Of a stretch of DNA of 64,000 nucleotides, positions 32,551 through 41,537 are shown piece by piece. Positions within the stretch are counted from its first letter, which is position 1, and each line of letters starts with the position of its first letter. The position numbers and the translations under genes are program-made. The DNA comes from JBBQLG01 sp038327655 (lineage in GTDB: Bacteria; Bacteroidota; Bacteroidia; Cytophagales; Spirosomataceae): the NCBI GenBank assembly GCA_038327655.1, contig JBBQLG010000005.1, forward strand, positions 1 through 64,000, read 5' to 3'. Under the pieces are notes generated by a model. The model saw nothing but the letters and a program-made list of their open reading frames with translations, was not told the DNA's origin and did no database searches.

Positions 32551-34857
32551 TTAACCCGCCAGTGCCTTGTCGACTACTTTGGGTAGGGCGGCCTGTTGCT
32601 GCACCTGATAAAGGTCGGCCAGGGCCATCAGGTAGGACAGCGTCGATTCGGCTCCCTGATTCATGTTGACCCGGTCGATGTGCAGCCCGTCGCGGCAACC
32701 GCCCGTCTGCTGATCATAGAGCGGCAAACCCAGGTCGTTGAGGCCGGAAAACCAGCGGAACACCCGAATCGCTTTCCGGTACCATTCAGCATCGCCCGTT
32801 AGCCGAAAAGCGGCCAAACAGGCAGCAATGGAACTTTGCGCTTCGAGCGGCTGCTGATCAAAAAACGCCCGGGGTTCCCCTTTCACGTAAAATCCGTTGG
32901 AGCCAATGGGCTGAAAATGGCCCCGTTCGGAGGTTTGCAGTTTCATTAGCCAGCGCAGGGCCGTCAACCCTGTTTCCTGCGCCACCACATCCCCCGAAAC
33001 CAGCAGGGCGTGGGCCAGCACGGCGTTGTCGTACGACAGGACGTTCTCGAACCAGGGCCAGTCGGGCGTGGCTGTTTCGGAGAATCGGAACATTAACTTA
33101 TCGGTCAGTTGCTGCTGAATGGTTTTGGCCAGCCGGTCGTTGCTGAACCGTTTCTGGTACTCGTTCAGGCCCACCAGCGCAAACGCCCAGGCGCGGGGTG
33201 ATCCCATATCGGCGATGGTTGGGAGCACACTTTCGAGCAAATTCATGGCCCAGGTGGTGCAGTTTCGATCATTTGACCGGCCAATACAAGTACCGAGTGC
33301 CCAAACCGTACGGCCGGTGCTGTCGTCCGAACCAACGTCTTCGAGCCAGCGCCGGTCATAGCTCATAAAATTCCGAAACTGGCGATGACCGTCGGCGTAG
33401 GCATGGTTCAGAAACGCCGAATACGTATCGGTCACCTGCGCCAGTTTCCGGTCCTGAATCCCGGCATCGGCCAGCGTCAGGCTCAAAATCAGGGCGCGGG
33501 CATTGTCGTCGGTGCAGTAACCTTCCTCGTAAAACGGCAGGTGATACCGGGCGTGCTGTACAATACCGGTCGAGTCGGTCAGGCGGTAAAGGTGATCGAG
33601 GTTAATGCCCGGCAGTTTAAAACTCTTGCTACTGCCTCCATTTGAGGTGTACGGCAGTTGCGTACTCACCACATCCATTCGTTCCTCACGTGCTTTACCA
33701 AACGAGTCGGCATAGTGCTGAATGGCCTTTTCCCAGATCATTTCCCGGCCCAGCAAATACCCCCGTTTACGCATGCCGTGACGCAATGGATCGTCGCTCA
33801 GCAGGTTAATAATCTGATCGGCAATGGCTTCCGAATCACCAAACGGCACCAGAATGCCCCGACCATCGGCTAAAAGTTCTTCGGCGTGCCAATACGGCGT
33901 CGACACCACGGCTTTGCCCACCCCAAATGCATACGACAGCGTGCCGGATGTGATCTGCGCGGGGTTCAGGTACGGCGTGATGTAAATATCGGCCGCTCCC
34001 AGAAACTCCAGTAGTTCTTCCGTTTCCACGAACTGATCGTAGAACCGAACATGCTCGGCCACGCCATTGTCCAAGGCTAATTTTTTCAGGCTATCCCGAT
34101 AGGCCTCACCCTGATCCCGGACCAAGTGCGGATGGGTGGCGCCCAGCACCATGTACACCACGTCGGGAAACTGCGCCACAATGCGCGGCAGGGCATTAAT
34201 AACGTTTTCGATGCCTTTGTTGGGCGACAGCAGTCCGAAGGTGAGCAGCAACTGCTTGCCCTCCATCCCGAACTTATCCTTGAAAAAATGCGGGTCTACA
34301 AACGGCATATCGGGAATACCGTGGGCGATGACGTCGATTTTTTCGGCAGGGATTTCGTATATGCTAATCAGGAATTCGCGGCCTTTTTCGGACATGCAAA
34401 CCACCCGTGCCGATAGATCAGCGATGCTTTTAAGCACCACCAACTGATCCTGATCCGGCGTTTTCAGGATGGTATGAAACGTGGTGACAATGGGCATGGT
34501 CAGGTTTCGCAGCAGGGTCAGAATATAGCTACCCGCCGACCCGCCGTAGATGCCGTATTCGTGTTGCAAACACACCACGTCCATGTTTTTCGAGTTCAGA
34601 AACTCGGCCGCTTTCACGTACGACTCCAGATCGTGCTGGTAAAATTCGTACCGGACTTCGTCGGGGTAACTGTAGCCTTCGGGCGTATCATTGACCGACA
34701 CGACGATGGGATGCACATTGGGCTGAAACTGAGTGTATGCCTTGTAGAGATCGGCGGTGAAGGTAGCGATCCCGCATTGACGGGGCAGGTAATCGCCGAT
34801 GAAGGCTACGTGTTGGGGGTTACGTTTCCAGGTGATATTATCGTGTGCGGGTGTCAT
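32551..34857 (-). CDS. GT4 glycosyltransferase with C-terminal helical-barrel domain, 768 aa
   Basis: Residues 1-400 are a GT-B transferase: HVAFIGDYLPRQCGIATFTADL, CLQHEYGIYGGSAGSYIL, VTTFHTILKTPDQDQ, donor-site segments LLTFGLLSPNKGIENVINALP, YITPYLNPAQITSGTLSYAFGVGKAVVSTPYWHAEELL. The C-terminal 340 residues resemble an (alpha/alpha)6 barrel of glycosidase type: ARYHLPFYEEGYCTDDNARALIL, SYDRRWLEDVGSDDSTGRTVWALG, WPWFENVLSYDNAVLAHALL, DQQPLEAQSSIAACL. So one polypeptide joins sugar transfer with a possible lyase/hydrolase-like fold. It lies 141 bases upstream of GH130 on the same strand. Soluble; no signal peptide. Confidence 0.88.
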   Translation of the reverse strand: MTPAHDNITWKRNPQHVAFIGDYLPRQCGIATFTADLYKAYTQFQPNVHPIVVSVNDTPEGYSYPDEVRYEFYQHDLESYVKAAEFLNSKNMDVVCLQHEYGIYGGSAGSYILTLLRNLTMPIVTTFHTILKTPDQDQLVVLKSIADLSARVVCMSEKGREFLISIYEIPAEKIDVIAHGIPDMPFVDPHFFKDKFGMEGKQLLLTFGLLSPNKGIENVINALPRIVAQFPDVVYMVLGATHPHLVRDQGEAYRDSLKKLALDNGVAEHVRFYDQFVETEELLEFLGAADIYITPYLNPAQITSGTLSYAFGVGKAVVSTPYWHAEELLADGRGILVPFGDSEAIADQIINLLSDDPLRHGMRKRGYLLGREMIWEKAIQHYADSFGKAREERMDVVSTQLPYTSNGGSSKSFKLPGINLDHLYRLTDSTGIVQHARYHLPFYEEGYCTDDNARALILSLTLADAGIQDRKLAQVTDTYSAFLNHAYADGHRQFRNFMSYDRRWLEDVGSDDSTGRTVWALGTCIGRSNDRNCTTWAMNLLESVLPTIADMGSPRAWAFALVGLNEYQKRFSNDRLAKTIQQQLTDKLMFRFSETATPDWPWFENVLSYDNAVLAHALLVSGDVVAQETGLTALRWLMKLQTSERGHFQPIGSNGFYVKGEPRAFFDQQPLEAQSSIAACLAAFRLTGDAEWYRKAIRVFRWFSGLNDLGLPLYDQQTGGCRDGLHIDRVNMNQGAESTLSYLMALADLYQVQQQAALPKVVDKALAG

Positions 34858-35197
34858 AGCGTTGAATGGAATAGGCTTCAGGCAGCACCCGGCGGGGTGT
34901 TTAGCAAAGCGTTCTGTCTGTTAATAAGCCGTTTACACCCCATTTTGTTTGTACTCACCGACTATTTCATCTATCAATAGTACAAACCCATCCGAAAAAC
35001 CTTACGAATCGTATAAATTATTGTGTTTTACCAATTAATGTTTGGTTTTACAAGGACACAGGAGCCGGACAACCTACCAAAGAGAAAACGGTTACATTTT
35101 GGGTATTATCGGGCATCAGCCCCAGCGGAGTTACAACTCATCCCCGCCCTGCACCGAATTAATAGATAACTTCGCCCGTAAATCGCGTTAATCTTTC
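34858..35197. other. Divergent intergenic region between the GT4 and RND genes
   Basis: 340 bases without a gene, AT-rich from about 34920 to 35060. It must contain both promoters. A TAACTTCG at about 35168, close to the TAnnTTTG consensus, may serve the RND gene, but nothing here is strong enough to list on its own. Confidence 0.4.
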
Positions 35198-37558
35198 ATG
35201 TTCTGGAATCGGGTTTCAACAATCATTCTCAACAACCGGGTAGCCCTCGTTATCGGTATTCTACTGGCGGCAACCTTTATGGGGTATCAGGCCAGCCGGG
35301 TACAGCTCTCCTACGAATTAGCCAAGATTCTCCCCGTAACGGACCCCAACTCTCAGTTGTACGAAGCCTTCAAGGCCCGGTACGGCGAAGATGGCAACGT
35401 AATGGTCGTCGGTGTGGAGTCCGATTCGATGTACCGGCTGCCCTTTTTCGCCGACTGGTACCGGCTCAATCAGGACATTCGGGGCATCACGGGCATTAAA
35501 GACGTGGTTTCCAACGCCAACCTGTACCAGATCATCCGCAACGACAGCCTCGAACGGTTCCAGTTTTTGCCGATCATCAAACGCCCGCCCACCACGCAGG
35601 CCGACGTCGACAGTGTTCGCAGCACCATCAAACGACTGCCCTTTTACCGGGGGTTCGTATCCGATACCGCCGACCGGGCGCACCTGATGGCGATCACTTT
35701 CGATCAGAGCAAACTGAACTCCAAGGGCCGCATCGAAATTGTCCGCGACATCGAAGCCCGCACGACGGCATTCGGTAAACGGCATAATCTGACGGTGCAT
35801 TTGTCGGGTCTGCCCTACATCCGTACCGAACTGACGAGCAAGGTCAGCAACGAACTGTTCCTGTTTCTGGGGCTGGCCGTTGCGGTGACCGCCGTTATTC
35901 TGCTCCTGCTTTTCCGATCGCCCACGGTTACCCTCACGGCCTTACTGGTGGTGAGCATCGGCGTGGTCTGGTCGGTCGGGTACATCGTGCTGTTCGGCTA
36001 CAAAATAACCCTGCTGACGGGACTGATTCCGCCCATTATCATCGTCATCGGGGTACCCAACACGATCTTTTTGCTGAACCGCTACCGCGAAGAACTCGCC
36101 AACGGCTACGACCGTACCGAAGCCCTGCGCATTGCCGTGGAAAAAGTAGGCGAAACCACGTTTTTTGCCAACGTCACCACGTCCATCGGGTTTTTCGTGT
36201 TCTATTTCACCAGCAGCCCGCTCCTGCTCGAATTCGGTCTGGTAGCGTCGCTGAGTATCATGACGACATACGTGGTGTCGCTGGTTCTGGGCGCAGCCGC
36301 GTTCAGTTACCTGCCCATCCCGACCGTTGGGCAAGCGGGCGGAGCGTTGGCTAACAAACGCATCACGGCGTTTCTGGAATGGGTAAACGACATGGTACAC
36401 GGGCGACGAACGGCCATCTACACGTTCATTGCGGTGGCCGTTGTGATTGGTTTCGTTGGTCTGCTGCGGATCAAGGCCATTGGCTACGTGGTGGACGACT
36501 TACCCAAAAACGATCCGATTTATACCGACCTGAAATTCATCGAGAGCCGGTTTAAGGGCGTCATACCGTTCGAAATTTCGGTCGACACCAAACGGCCGGG
36601 TCGGGTACTGGCTCCGCAGACGCTCACCAAACTCCGGCTGTTGCAGCGCGAGATGGAGAAGAACCCGGAGTTTACGCGCCCCATTTCCATTGTCGAAGCG
36701 ATCAAGTTTTTCTACCAGGCGTACCGGGGGGGCAACCCCAAATATTACGTGGTACCGGGTGCGCTGGAACTGAGCAAGTTAGCCGCTTATGCCCCGCAGT
36801 TAAAAGGCAGCGAAAACCGGTTCAAAGGCTTTTTAGACAGCACCCGGCAATACACGCGCGTCAGCTACCAGATGCCCGACGCGGGCACGGTTCGTATCAA
36901 CGCCCTGATTACCAGTCTACAACCCCGCATCGACTCCATCTTTAACATCGACCGGGAAACGGGTAAACTCGTCGCACCGGACGAACGCTACGACGCGCGC
37001 ATTACGGGCAACAGCGTCGTATTCACGGAAGGAAACGCCTATCTGGTGGAGAATCTGGAAGAAAGCACCGCGCTGGCCATTCTCCTGATTTCGGTGATTC
37101 TGGCCCTGCTGCTCAAGGATATTCGCCTGAGTCTGATTGCGATTCTGCCGAGTATTGTGCCGCTCATCCTCACGGCGGGCATTATGGGCTATTTTGGCAT
37201 TCACCTGAAACCGTCGACCATCCTGATTTTCAGCATCGCTTTTGGTATTTCGTCGGATGGCACCATTTATTTCATCACCAAGTACCGCGACGAACTCCGA
37301 AACCGGGGGGCCACGGTCGATGAAGCCGTGACGAGTACGATCCGGTACACTGGCGTCAGCATGTTTTACACGGCAATAATTCTGTTTGCGGGCTTCGCCA
37401 TTTTCGCGGCCTCGACGTTTCAGGGGACAGCGGCCCTCGGCATCCTGGTGTCCATCACCCTGCTGATGGGCATGGCCTCCAACCTGATTCTGCTCCCGGC
37501 CTTCCTGCTCACGGTAGAGAAAAGGCGGGCAAGCCGGGTAGTTAGCAAAGCCATTTAA
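35198..37558 (+). CDS. RND-superfamily (MMPL-type) exporter, 786 aa
   Basis: Twelve transmembrane segments in two halves. Each half has one N-terminal helix (NNRVALVIGILLAATFMGY; GRRTAIYTFIAVAVVIGFVGLL), a large periplasmic loop, and a five-helix bundle containing sterol-sensing-like/MMPL motifs: VLFGYKITLLTGLIPPIIIVIGVPNTIFLLNRYREEL in the first half and LKPSTILIFSIAFGISSDGTIYFITKYRDEL in the second, where the D/N pair replaces proton-relay residues. It resembles predicted exporters of lipids or hopanoids rather than AcrB pumps, and no membrane-fusion protein is adjacent. A palindromic repeat follows two bases after its stop. Confidence 0.87.
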   Translation: MFWNRVSTIILNNRVALVIGILLAATFMGYQASRVQLSYELAKILPVTDPNSQLYEAFKARYGEDGNVMVVGVESDSMYRLPFFADWYRLNQDIRGITGIKDVVSNANLYQIIRNDSLERFQFLPIIKRPPTTQADVDSVRSTIKRLPFYRGFVSDTADRAHLMAITFDQSKLNSKGRIEIVRDIEARTTAFGKRHNLTVHLSGLPYIRTELTSKVSNELFLFLGLAVAVTAVILLLLFRSPTVTLTALLVVSIGVVWSVGYIVLFGYKITLLTGLIPPIIIVIGVPNTIFLLNRYREELANGYDRTEALRIAVEKVGETTFFANVTTSIGFFVFYFTSSPLLLEFGLVASLSIMTTYVVSLVLGAAAFSYLPIPTVGQAGGALANKRITAFLEWVNDMVHGRRTAIYTFIAVAVVIGFVGLLRIKAIGYVVDDLPKNDPIYTDLKFIESRFKGVIPFEISVDTKRPGRVLAPQTLTKLRLLQREMEKNPEFTRPISIVEAIKFFYQAYRGGNPKYYVVPGALELSKLAAYAPQLKGSENRFKGFLDSTRQYTRVSYQMPDAGTVRINALITSLQPRIDSIFNIDRETGKLVAPDERYDARITGNSVVFTEGNAYLVENLEESTALAILLISVILALLLKDIRLSLIAILPSIVPLILTAGIMGYFGIHLKPSTILIFSIAFGISSDGTIYFITKYRDELRNRGATVDEAVTSTIRYTGVSMFYTAIILFAGFAIFAASTFQGTAALGILVSITLLMGMASNLILLPAFLLTVEKRRASRVVSKAI

Positions 37559-37559
37559 G

Positions 37560-37654
37560 TTAGTTTGTTATGCTGACGCAGGAAGCATCTTGGCGGCCAA
37601 TTCTCTAACCGGGCCGCTGGTGCGGATGCTTCCTGCGTCAGCACGACAAACTAA
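37560..37654. repeat. Palindromic repeat with GCTGACGCAGGAAGCATC arms
   Basis: Left arm 37560-37589 (TTAGTTTGT...GCTGACGCAGGAAGCATC) pairs with 37625-37654, with two mismatches, around an inner GGCGGCC/GGGCCGC stem. It lies between the convergent RND and ispD genes and can serve as terminator. From memory, the GCTGACGCAGGAAGCATC motif recurs in Cytophagales genomes; only one copy is in this window. Confidence 0.8.
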
Positions 37655-37672
37655 TCAGCCAAATAAATTCCC

Positions 37673-38347
37673 TTATATACCGGCTGCAATTGTATTCCCC
37701 CACGCCAGATCCTCCGGCGTCGTGATTTTTACATTCTGATATGACCCTTCGATCAGCGTAACGGGAAAACCGGCATGTTCCACTACACTGGCACAGTCGG
37801 TGAAAAACGGTTGTTCATCGGCGTCAAACGCCTGGCGAAACAGATCAAGCCGGAACGTCTGGGGGGTTTGGACCAACTGGTAGACGCTCCGGTCGACGGC
37901 CCGGCTGCTGCCATCGGGTTGCAGCATCCGCACCGAGTCTTTTACGGCCACGGCGGTAACGGCGGCTCCCGTTCGGGCGGCCGTGTCAAAACTATTCTGG
38001 ATAATATCAGGCGTAATAAACGGTCGGACGCCATCGTGTACGGCCACTAACCCATCCTTGGCCAAAATACGTTTCAGGCCGTTGCGCACCGACTGAAACC
38101 GGGTCCCTCCCCCATTTACGGTTTCGAGAGCCGGGTAGAAGTTATTCCTGTCGCAGAGCCGGGTCCATGTTTCCATGTCGCGGGCGGGTAGCACCAGAAT
38201 GATGCGCAGCGACGCCGAAAACTGAGCAAATCGCTCAATGGTGTGCTGCAAAATCGGTTTGCCGTTCAGCAGCAGAAACTGCTTGGGCAAGTCGGACTTC
38301 ATGCGGCTGCCGCTCCCCCCGGCAACGATAATGGCAAACTGGTTCAT
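37673..38347 (-). CDS. ispD: 2-C-Methyl-D-erythritol 4-phosphate cytidylyltransferase
   Basis: Third step of the MEP isoprenoid pathway: forms CDP-methylerythritol. The nucleotide-binding loop FAIIVAGGSGSRMKSDLPKQFLLLNGKPIL, VNGGGTRFQSVRNGL, VAVHDGVRPFITP, VAVKDSVRMLQ with the LVQTPQTFRLDLF segment, and LIEGSYQNVKITTPEDL at the end are all standard. 224 residues is the usual length. Preceding gene on the same strand is queA, 94 bases away with a hairpin in the gap. Confidence 0.95.
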   Translation of the reverse strand: MNQFAIIVAGGSGSRMKSDLPKQFLLLNGKPILQHTIERFAQFSASLRIILVLPARDMETWTRLCDRNNFYPALETVNGGGTRFQSVRNGLKRILAKDGLVAVHDGVRPFITPDIIQNSFDTAARTGAAVTAVAVKDSVRMLQPDGSSRAVDRSVYQLVQTPQTFRLDLFRQAFDADEQPFFTDCASVVEHAGFPVTLIEGSYQNVKITTPEDLAWGNTIAAGI

Positions 38348-38375
38348 AGAAAAAAGGTATGGGTAGTAAACGGAA

Positions 38376-38422
38376 TAAGGGATAAGCGGCTCACCCGTTC
38401 AGGCGAAACTACTTATCCCTTA
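38376..38422. terminator. Possible hairpin between queA and ispD
   Basis: TAAGGGATAAG (38376-38386) and CTTATCCCTTA (38412-38422) are perfect inverted copies with a 25-base loop. No T-run follows, so termination is uncertain; it could also be a relic of a palindromic repeat. Confidence 0.4.
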
Positions 38423-38441
38423 CTCCTTTACCACTTAAAAA

Positions 38442-39485
38442 CTAAAGAATCAGCATGGCATCGCCGTAACTGAAAAAACGATATTTTTCCTTAATGGCCT
38501 CTTCGTACGCCTTCATCACCAAGTCATAGCCACCAAAGGCGGTTGTCATCATCAGCAGGACCGACTCGGGCAGGTGCAGATTGGTAATCAGGGAGTTAGC
38601 GATCTTGAACTCGTACGGCGGGAAGATAAACCGGTCTGTCCAGCCTTCAACAGGCTTGAGCCGCGCATTGGCCGATACCGACGATTCGACCGCTTTCAGC
38701 GACGTCGTACCCACGGCACAAACCCGGCGTTCGGCGTCTAAAGCGGTATTAACAATGCTGGCGGCTTCGGGCGTGATGCGGTAGTTCTCCGAGTCCGTTT
38801 TGTGCTTGGTCAGGTCTTCTACGTCCACCTGCCGGAACGTCCCCAGGCCAACGTGCAGCGTCACGGGCGCAAAGTGAACGCCCTTGATTTCCATCCGCTT
38901 CATCATCGCTTTGGTGAAGTGCATCCCGGCCGTTGGCGCGGCCACGGCACCCGTATGTTCGGCATAGACGGTCTGATACCGCTCCCGGTCAGCATCTTCG
39001 GTCTGCCGGTTGATTTCACGGGGCAGCGGGGTTTCGCCCAACTCATCGACCGCCTTCATCAGTTCCTCGTGCGAGCCGTCGAACAGAAACCGGATCGTAC
39101 GGCCGCGCGACGTCGTGTTGTCGATTACTTCGGCCACCAGATCACTGTCGCCGAAATAAAGTTTGTTGCCCACGCGGATTTTGCGGGCCGGGTCCACCAG
39201 CACGTCCCAAAGTTTCATCTCCCGGTTGAGTTCGCGCAGGAGAAAGACCTCTATTTTGGCACCGGTTTTTTCTTTGTTGCCGTAGAGCCGGGCCGGAAAT
39301 ACCTTGGTATTGTTGATGACCAGCACATCGCCATCGCTGAAATAACCCAGCAAATCGGAGAACATTTTGTGCTCGATTTTCTGCGTTTTTCGGTCAAGCA
39401 CCAGCAGGCGCGATTCGCCACGGTCGGCCGGATATTTGGCAATTAGACTCTCGGGCAGGTCAAATTTAAATTCTGATAGCTTCAT
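38442..39485 (-). CDS. queA: tRNA preQ1(34) S-adenosylmethionine ribosyltransferase-isomerase
   Basis: Converts preQ1 in the tRNA wobble position to epoxyqueuosine. Diagnostic segments: KLSEFKFDLPESLIAKYPADRGESRLLVLDR at the start, DVLVINNTKVFPARLYGNKE, HTGAVAAPTAGMHFT with the GLHFT-like motif, VTLHVGLGTFRQV, YRITPEAA, AVGTTSLKAVES, TDRFIFPPYEFKI, SLITNLHLPESVLLMMTTAFGGY and FFSYGDAMLI. Length of 347 is typical. Start MKLSEFKF is the conserved N-terminus. Confidence 0.97.
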   Translation of the reverse strand: MKLSEFKFDLPESLIAKYPADRGESRLLVLDRKTQKIEHKMFSDLLGYFSDGDVLVINNTKVFPARLYGNKEKTGAKIEVFLLRELNREMKLWDVLVDPARKIRVGNKLYFGDSDLVAEVIDNTTSRGRTIRFLFDGSHEELMKAVDELGETPLPREINRQTEDADRERYQTVYAEHTGAVAAPTAGMHFTKAMMKRMEIKGVHFAPVTLHVGLGTFRQVDVEDLTKHKTDSENYRITPEAASIVNTALDAERRVCAVGTTSLKAVESSVSANARLKPVEGWTDRFIFPPYEFKIANSLITNLHLPESVLLMMTTAFGGYDLVMKAYEEAIKEKYRFFSYGDAMLIL

Positions 39486-39540
39486 AAGTGGATTTCCCCA
39501 AGGAATACCCCCGTTTTCGGTAAAACTGCAAAGATACGCA

Positions 39541-39569
39541 AAAACCCGGCAAATGGGATAATTGCCGGG
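39541..39569 (-). terminator. Intrinsic terminator of the 39595-39960 gene
   Basis: CCCGGCAA (39545-39552) and TTGCCGGG (39562-39569) form an eight-base stem with AAAA just to the left, i.e. a T-run on the minus strand. Confidence 0.7.
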
Positions 39570-39594
39570 CTATAAATCAGGGATTAAACCATTT

Positions 39595-39960
39595 TTATTC
39601 GGTGTCAGACACGACCGGGTCAATGGGCTTCACGGCTCCGTCGGTGTTTACGTGCGCCCGGTCGGCTACCGAAAACTTCGCCATCAGTTCCTTGGATACT
39701 TCATTGGCATACGTCCCCTGCGCCGAGACAAACAGACCTTTCATGCCGTTGGTCGTCGTGATAGCATACAGTGTCATCTCATCGCCGGGATCGGAAGTGC
39801 CCTCAAAGCGGTGAAATTCATCGACCATAAATTCTTCGCCCTTTAGTTTAGTCTCGGTGGATTTCTCGACTAAATAATCTTTCTGGGGGGCAAATTCGTG
39901 GGTGTAGCCGCGTTCGTGGAGGCTTTCCATCGCTTCGGTGAGGGTATCGAAATGTTGCAT
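39595..39960 (-). CDS. Conserved small protein, often annotated phosphoribosylpyrophosphate synthetase, 121 aa
   Basis: MQHFDTLTEAMESLHERGYTHEF, then EEFMVDEFHRFEGTSDPGDEMTLYAI and GMKGLFVSAQGTYAN follow a Bacteroidota family (about 100 residues) whose automatic name, phosphoribosylpyrophosphate synthetase, is almost certainly wrong: it has no PRPP-binding loop. The DEFHRFEG motif is its best-conserved part. Soluble and acidic. The C-terminal 20 residues (AHVNTDGAVKPIDPVVSDTE) look like a non-conserved tail. Upstream of queA on the same strand but separated by a terminator. Real function unknown. Confidence 0.75.
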   Translation of the reverse strand: MQHFDTLTEAMESLHERGYTHEFAPQKDYLVEKSTETKLKGEEFMVDEFHRFEGTSDPGDEMTLYAITTTNGMKGLFVSAQGTYANEVSKELMAKFSVADRAHVNTDGAVKPIDPVVSDTE

Positions 39961-40133
39961 AACGTGCCGGATGTGTTGGGTTGCTCTGCTGACTAAACCC
40001 CTGAATGGCGAAAAGGTTATCCCGCCGAATTACCGCCACACGAGCCATGCACTAAGAAACGACAAACAAAACCGGTTCATCAGGTAGTTTAGGTGCCGTT
40101 GGCCGAGTGGTCGGCAATAAAACTCAATAGTTC

Positions 40134-41108
40134 ATGAAAACCATTCCCTTCACAGCCAAATGGCTGTTTAGTATTGTGCTTGTTCTTGTCGTAACTGCCT
40201 GTCAGGATGAGATCAATCAGCCGAGTGCTCCGGCTCTTACCGACCGGATCGCCTTCGTCAATGACCGGCTTTATCCCGAAGGCATCACGTATTCGCCCCA
40301 GTTGGGCAAGTTTTTAGTCAGTTCACTTACACAGGGTAAGGTTGGTACTGTGGATGCAAACGGTGCCTATGCCGATTTTGTCGCCGATCCGCAGCTTATT
40401 GGCAGCGTAGGCATGAAGGTACGCAACGGCAAACTATACGTCTGCAATGGCGATCAGGGCGTCTCGGTGAAAAGTACGGCCCAGACGCCGTTCATGACCG
40501 CGGGCCTGTTCGTATTTGATATTGCCACGAAGCAACTCGACCGCCGGACCGATCTGGCAGCCCTTTTGCCGGGGCAGCGGCACTTTGCCAACGATATTGC
40601 GTTTGATGCGCAGGGCAACACGTACGTTACAGACTCGTTTTCGCCGGTAATTTATAAAGTTACCCCCGACGGCACAGCCAGCATTTTTCTGACAGACCCG
40701 CGGTTCAGCAGCGCGAGTTTCGGCCTGAATGGCATTATTTACCACACCAACGGCTACTTACTGGTCGCACAAACCGGGGCGGCTAAACTTTACAAAGTCA
40801 ACCTGCAAAACAACAACATTACCGAAGTGGAAGGCATAACGGTGGGGGGCGATGGCCTGCAATTGATTGGCAATGACATTTACATCGTCAATGGCAGTAA
40901 CCAGGTGTCGCAGTACCGCAGTGCCGATAATTTTCAAACGGCATCACTCATAAAAATAGATGCTGTGGGTTACAACCAGGCAACGACCAACACCGAAGTA
41001 AACGGGCAGATTTATACCATCAACGCCCGCATCGGCGAGTTGGGCGCGGCTATGGGCAATACCGCTCTGTTGCAAAGCCGGGACTATTCCATTCAGCGGT
41101 TCAAGTAA
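40134..41108 (+). CDS. SMP-30/gluconolactonase-like beta-propeller lipoprotein, 324 aa
   Basis: Lipoprotein signal MKTIPFTAKWLFSIVLVLVVTAC (Cys23). The mature part is a six-bladed propeller of SMP-30 type: FVNDRLYPEGITYSPQLGKFLVSSLTQGKVGTVD, HFANDIAFDAQGNTYVTDSFSPVIYKV with the conserved N-D-x-x-x-D-x-x-G-N-x-Y-V-T-D metal-site motif, GLNGIIYHTNGYLLVA and GGDGLQLIGNDIYIVN. Members hydrolyse lactones or bind small ligands at a central divalent metal. Stand-alone gene in front of a hairpin and tRNA-Val. Confidence 0.87.
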   Translation: MKTIPFTAKWLFSIVLVLVVTACQDEINQPSAPALTDRIAFVNDRLYPEGITYSPQLGKFLVSSLTQGKVGTVDANGAYADFVADPQLIGSVGMKVRNGKLYVCNGDQGVSVKSTAQTPFMTAGLFVFDIATKQLDRRTDLAALLPGQRHFANDIAFDAQGNTYVTDSFSPVIYKVTPDGTASIFLTDPRFSSASFGLNGIIYHTNGYLLVAQTGAAKLYKVNLQNNNITEVEGITVGGDGLQLIGNDIYIVNGSNQVSQYRSADNFQTASLIKIDAVGYNQATTNTEVNGQIYTINARIGELGAAMGNTALLQSRDYSIQRFK

Positions 41109-41129
41109 CGACGTTTAGCCGGGTACGGG

Positions 41130-41169
41130 CCGGAATAGCCGGAAAGCGCGGGCTTTTCTGCTATTCCGG
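41130..41169 (+). terminator. Hairpin downstream of the SMP-30-like gene
   Basis: CCGGAATAGC (41130-41139) pairs with GCTATTCCGG (41160-41169), and the 20-base loop contains a second small stem (AAAGC...GCTTT). No long T-run follows, so it is a terminator candidate by position. Confidence 0.5.
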
Positions 41170-41344
41170 TGCCAAAGTACGCAGCAACCCGCAACAGGAT
41201 TGGTCTGTAAACGAGTCTGTTAAGGTTCGTGAACCGTACAAACTGAAATTTTCCCGTGTTTTTTTCGGGGCATAACTTGCAAAACGGTACTTCACCCACC
41301 TATATTTGCACTCCCAAACGATAGCAATCGCAGGGAAAATAAGC

Positions 41345-41419
41345 GGGAGCTTAGCTCAGTTGGTTCAGAGCATCTCGTTTACACCGAGAGGGTCGGCGGT
41401 TCGAGCCCGTCAGTTCCCA
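41345..41419 (+). tRNA. tRNA-Val (anticodon TAC)
   Basis: 75 bases fold into a complete cloverleaf: acceptor GGGAGCT/AGTTCCC with one G-U, D arm with AGCTCAGTTGGTTCAGAGC, anticodon stem TCTCG/CGAGA around the seven-base loop TTTACAC giving anticodon TAC, variable loop GGGTC, and T arm GGCGG-TTCGAGC-CCGTC. Discriminator A at 41419 is followed by CCCA, so the CCA end is not encoded exactly. It reads GTA and, with modification, other valine codons. Confidence 0.95.
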
Positions 41420-41426
41420 CCCAAAA

Positions 41427-41466
41427 ACAAAAAGCCCGTACAGATTTCTCTGTACGGGCTTTTTGT
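41427..41466. terminator. Intrinsic terminator of the tRNA gene
   Basis: An 18-bp perfect stem (41427-41444 and 41449-41466) with core AGCCCGTACAGA/TCTGTACGGGCT, four-base loop and AAAAA/TTTTT flanks, starting eight bases after the tRNA. Confidence 0.9.
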
Positions 41467-41537
41467 TTTAATCTTTCCCTTATCTATTCAGCAGAACAAC
41501 GGGCTGATGAGCGTTTTTCAGCAATCGGCAGACTGAC

